64,000 nt of DNA, taken from positions 10,974,001 through 11,038,000 of the forward strand of contig OX327702.1 of the NCBI GenBank assembly GCA_946807835.1, given 5' to 3'. Below are positions 60,545-64,000 of this stretch, piece after piece; the first letter of the stretch is position 1; every line of letters starts with the position of its first letter. The notes beneath the pieces were generated by a model. The model made no database searches. It worked only from the letters and a program-made list of their open reading frames with translations, and had not been told where the DNA came from. The translations under genes and the position numbers were made by a program. The DNA comes from Ailanthus altissimus (taxonomy: Eukaryota; Streptophyta; Magnoliopsida; Sapindales; Simaroubaceae).

Positions 60545-60990
60545 CTTTAAGAAAGGTCGAAGTACTTAGTACTGCTATTCCATAAGGAAATAAATCCCAG
60601 AAAGATCGGTGTACCTAGTATCATCTTTCTACAAGAAAATCAAACCTAAAAGGATCATAATATCTTGTACTGTCCTTCCACAAGGAAATTAAACCCGAAA
60701 GGGTTAGAGTATCTAATACCCATTTTATGTAAGGAAATCAACTCTTAAAGGATTGAAGTACCTAGTATCATCCTTCCACAAAGAAATCAAACCTAGAAAG
60801 ATTGAAATACCTAGTACCGACCTTCTATGAAGAGAACGAACCCAAAAAGGTCAGAGTCCCTAGTACTACCCTTCAGTGAGAAACACAAACCAAAGAAGGT
60901 CAAAGTCCCTATGACTATCTTTCTGCAAAAAGAACAAAGTCAGCATAGTCGTAGTCCTTAGGACCACCATTCCACTAAAGAAGAACCCTT
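60545..60990 (+). repeat. 49-bp minisatellite, about nine units
   Basis: Units recur at about 60,562, 60,611, 60,661, 60,709, 60,758, 60,807, 60,856, 60,905 and 60,953. Each contains a form of GTACCTAGTA, a C/T-rich CCTTCCACAAGGAAAT and AACCC(G)AAAAGGTC. Unit length is constant at 48-50 bp with considerable sequence drift. It lies between the pol remnant and where the 3' LTR of the Tat element would be, a typical position for tandem repeats in Tat/Ogre-type elements. Confidence 0.9.
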
Positions 60991-61219
60991 CTTTGAAAGT
61001 TATAAAGTTTTAACTACACTTCTTTAAAAAATTCATGATGAAAGAAAAATGCTAGAGGACTATGTATCAAGAGATTATCTTTCACAGAAGCACAAAATAC
61101 TAAAAGACTCAAGAAGGAGAATGAGGTTATAGAGCTAAAACAAATCCGAACAAAAACATCCATACAAGAGAGGTTATCTCATTTTTTCTCATACATTTGA
61201 AATACGACTTGGTATGTTT
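60991..61219. other. Spacer up to Copia LTR
   Basis: Probably further 3' untranslated sequence of the Tat element. No LTR of that element is recognised. Confidence 0.35.
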
Positions 61220-63544
61220 TGTGAGTGATTTTAAACCTAGGGTGTATGCATGTGGGTTTATGTCTATCATTCAAATATAGCATATGTATCTCATACAAAC
61301 ATGCGCAGCGGATGAGCGGAATACAAATTTTATAATGATAAACACAAGTAAATATTACATGTTATCTCATAAATGTAAAATACTTCAAGATTGAGAAATA
61401 ATACTTTGTCAAGTCTTTGGTATATTGTCGAACCGGAGTACCCGCCTTAAAGCAACCCATTCACAATTTTAGTTCCTTAACATGGTAGGCTTGTGGTAAC
61501 TAGAATAGCAGCTTTTTCAGCAAATGATTCAACTCTTGAATCTTTGTTTCTATCTTATAATATGGGTGATAAAATGTAAGGAAAAAAATGAAAGAATTGT
61601 GTTTTTGTGCTCTCAACACTTGAGAGAATTTTCTAACACTTAGCAAAATTCACTTCTTACTTTTCCCATAACCCCTTGCACAAATTTTTTATGATTAATT
61701 GTGCAATTAATTGCTCTTTTATTTGTTTATATTATCTTTCATTTTGTCACTTAATGGCAACCATTGTGTTTGCTATTAGTATTTTATTTATTATAATTTT
61801 TTATTTTCTCACCTAATGGCAACATTTAATGGCATCCATTATGTTTGCCATTAGTTTTTGTTTATTATTATCTTACAATAAACTAAATTGAAACAAAACA
61901 AAATGAAATATCATTTAAATGAACTTAGCCTTAATCTAGGCCAAATAAGAAAATATTTTCTCATCATTAAAAAACATCTTAAGGCCTACTATTAACAAAT
62001 GTCACCTATTTATACTTATCTTATCATTTAATAAATATTAAATAAATAATTTAATCATATTAAATCATGGTAGAAACACATGTCAATTTAAATAAAAAAT
62101 TAATTATTTGATTTCAATTTAAATAATAATATCATATATTATTTTTATTATTTTATTCAATAAATATTTTAATGAATAAAATAATGATATTATTTGTCCA
62201 ACAAATAAGGTCATTTTGGTAAATTTTAAATCAAACAATAATTGGCCCACATATGCCATGTGTCAACATTCTATTGGTCAATAAGTAATTGTTAACTAAT
62301 TGATGTACTTAACTCTTAAGTCTTGACACGTGCACGACCGAAGGGTAACCGAAGTAAATGTCTGGTGTGCTAGAATTTTCTAGATCGAACTATTCAATCC
62401 GTTACGCTGCCCCAGTGCACAACGAGTACACTTCATATTGCGGGACTCTCTAGATCCACTCCCGATTTATCAAACAAAACTATTCTGTGAGTCCCAGATC
62501 GATGCCCCACGCACACATCACGGGTATTACAAATCAGTAGTAAACCATACAAGTTGAGGTTATAGCGCATACGTATAATCATTCTGCCAATCATATCTTA
62601 GAAGAACAGGGATATAGATCACTACCGTCAAATTTCTATGTGCTCATCCGTGAACTTATCTCTAAATACGTATCTTAATAAAAAAAAATATGCAAATACT
62701 TTTACAATATTGTTTAACCCTGTAGGAAACTCTTTTCATGGTTTTGTTGCTTATAGCTATAAGACTTTCTAAGATATAGTCTCTGAGCATCCGAATATAT
62801 TAACTCATCTATGTAAACTGACGGATTCTATATCTGTACACACCAGACTCCATAAGCATCAGACTATACCCAGCGGTCACACCGTGAAAGGTCTGTGATA
62901 TAAGTAGAACTAAAGTATGATAGATCACTTACAAGCCTACCGTGGCACTTAGGTCAAAGGACTATGTATATTACTCAACTCGAAAGGACCTTCCATTGAC
63001 AGCTTCATGGAATATCTATTGGGGTCCTCGTTGAGTCTGTTCAGTATTCAGTCCTCACTGAACATCTGTATGCTATACGAACTTTCAGTAAGCCCATGGT
63101 CAGTTAAGAATAACCATTTAGACAATCTAAGTATAGTATACACTGGTCTATGAAAACGATTCCACCGTCAGACCTACATTGGTGAATTAAGACCAGGAAC
63201 ATATAATTTGAGAAAAAACTTGCATAATAATATTTCTTAGCATCTATTGCAACTCGTGCAACTATATTATTACTAATGTATTCTCAGGTCTTTGTACCGT
63301 CATAGATAAGATTCTAACACTTAGACTTCACTGATTAATATAACATGCTAACCCTTTAGCATTTATAGTTTTCAATGATGTTAACTCTTAGCATTGATCT
63401 AAACTTCTTTAGACCAAATCTGAACCCTTTAAGATCATATAATGTCTGTAGCGTCATAAGCATTGAACCATTTAATAATAGTGATTAATGATTTAAAAAA
63501 TATTCATACGATAATGGGATGACACGTGAGCATAAATCCCAACA
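61220..63544 (-). mobile_element. 3' LTR of a Copia element that leaves the window
   Basis: A 2,325-bp LTR starting TGTGAGTGATTTTAAACC and ending ATAAATCCCAACA. It is the most complete copy of the family seen at 938-2,538, 15,889-18,703, 32,848 and 42,307. The polypurine tract and RNase H lie directly to the right on the minus strand, so this is the 3' LTR of an element whose body runs beyond 64,000. The left end could be a few bases further left. Confidence 0.85.
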
Positions 63545-63557
63545 AACTCCCACTTGT
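63545..63557 (-). other. Copia polypurine tract
   Basis: The minus strand reads AAGTGGGAGTTTG immediately before the LTR start TGTTGGG, the usual form of a plant Copia polypurine tract. Confidence 0.85.
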
Positions 63558-63563
63558 TTAGTG

Positions 63564-64000
63564 TCATTCATAGTGGTATCTTATACCCATAAACTCTACG
63601 TGTTTCTCAAACACCTTTAGAGTTAAGGCCTTAGTCAGTGGGTCCGCTACATTATTTACAGAGTCAACTCTACAAATTATTACATCTCCTATAGCCAAGA
63701 TTTCTCTAATTATGTGGTATTTCTTCTCGACATGTTTAGATCTCAGGTGCATTCTTGGCTCTTTTGCTTGTACAATAGCTCCGTTGTTGTCGCAGAATAA
63801 AGGGATAGGATCTATTAAGCTCGGGAAAATCCCAAGCTTGGCAACAAACTTGTGTATCCACACTGCTTTCTTTGCTACTTCAGAGGCTGCAATATATTTC
63901 GCTTCTGTTGTTGAATCAGCTGTAGATCCTTATTTAGTGTTCTTTCAACTTACTGTAACACCGTTGATGATAAATACATATCCAGATGTAGACTTTTTAT
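63564..64000 (-). pseudogene. Copia RNase H, C-terminal part of pol (partial)
   Basis: The open part (63,564-63,863) reads PIPLFCDNNGAIVQAKEPRM, SKHVEKKYHIIREI, ICRVDSVNNVADPLTKAL and MGIRYHYE before the stop, the C-terminus of Copia pol with the RNase H residues in CDN and ADPLTK. Upstream in the same frame are STTEAKYIAASE and KKSTSGYVFIINGVTVS. Two stops interrupt it: TGA where SW is expected and TAA where KQ is expected, both explainable by single C-to-T/G-to-A changes. The RT lies beyond the window. Confidence 0.88.

Noticed and set aside
60545..60990. Regular short repeats considered as a CRISPR array
   Set aside because: Repeats are contiguous with no unique spacers, drift in sequence, and sit in a plant retroelement.
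1..64000. A new defence or other gene system
   Set aside because: Apart from EXO70 and a DeSI-like fragment, every coding signal I could read belongs to a known transposon class.

Overview
The window is AT-rich nuclear DNA from a eudicot plant. I cannot name the genus. The evidence is an intronless plant-type EXO70 exocyst gene, plant lineages of Ty3/Gypsy and Ty1/Copia retrotransposons, a primer-binding site matching plant initiator-Met tRNA, a hAT DNA transposon and an L1-like LINE. There is no rRNA, tRNA, CRISPR array or prokaryotic operon.

Layout. 1-9,240: a degenerate Tat-type Gypsy pol (+ strand) broken up by a non-coding repeat, a rearranged Copia-type LTR and a 2,851-bp Tekay-type solo LTR with perfect 5-bp target duplications. 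9,448-11,379: EXO70 (- strand), the only clearly intact host gene. 12,290-13,517: 3' end of a LINE. 15,889-19,370: a 2,530-bp-period tandem duplication holding Copia LTR pieces and hAT transposase N-terminal (BED zinc-finger) pieces. 19,371-23,482: mostly unassigned, with a possible hAT end near 20,805. 23,483-29,720: a decayed Copia element. 30,231-38,160: a decayed Tat-type Gypsy element (- strand) carrying a nested Copia solo LTR and flanked on both sides by a related ~120-bp sequence. 40,110-40,375: a GCT-rich repeat. 40,896-41,227: a broken exon of a PPPDE/DeSI-like peptidase. 42,240-61,213: a nested stack. 61,220-64,000: the 3' LTR and RNase H end of a Copia element that leaves the window.

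The nested stack is the best-resolved part. An old Tat-type pol (+) was hit by a Copia element, now a solo LTR at 42,307-44,477 (TSD TAAAC), and by a 13-kb Tekay/Del-like chromovirus at 45,144-58,195 (TSD CAAGA). The chromovirus integrase was in turn hit by another element, now a solo LTR at 48,987-51,759 (TSD TTGTT). In each case, removing the insert plus one TSD copy rejoins the interrupted coding frame.

No retroelement here looks able to encode all its own proteins. The chromovirus has frameshifts in gag, reverse transcriptase and RNase H, a lost protease aspartate, in-frame stops and a split integrase. I found no convincing previously undescribed system. The most useful leads are the nested reconstruction, a 49-bp minisatellite in the Tat 3' region, the ~120-bp flanks around the second Tat element, the hAT/LTR tandem duplication and the DeSI-like fragment.
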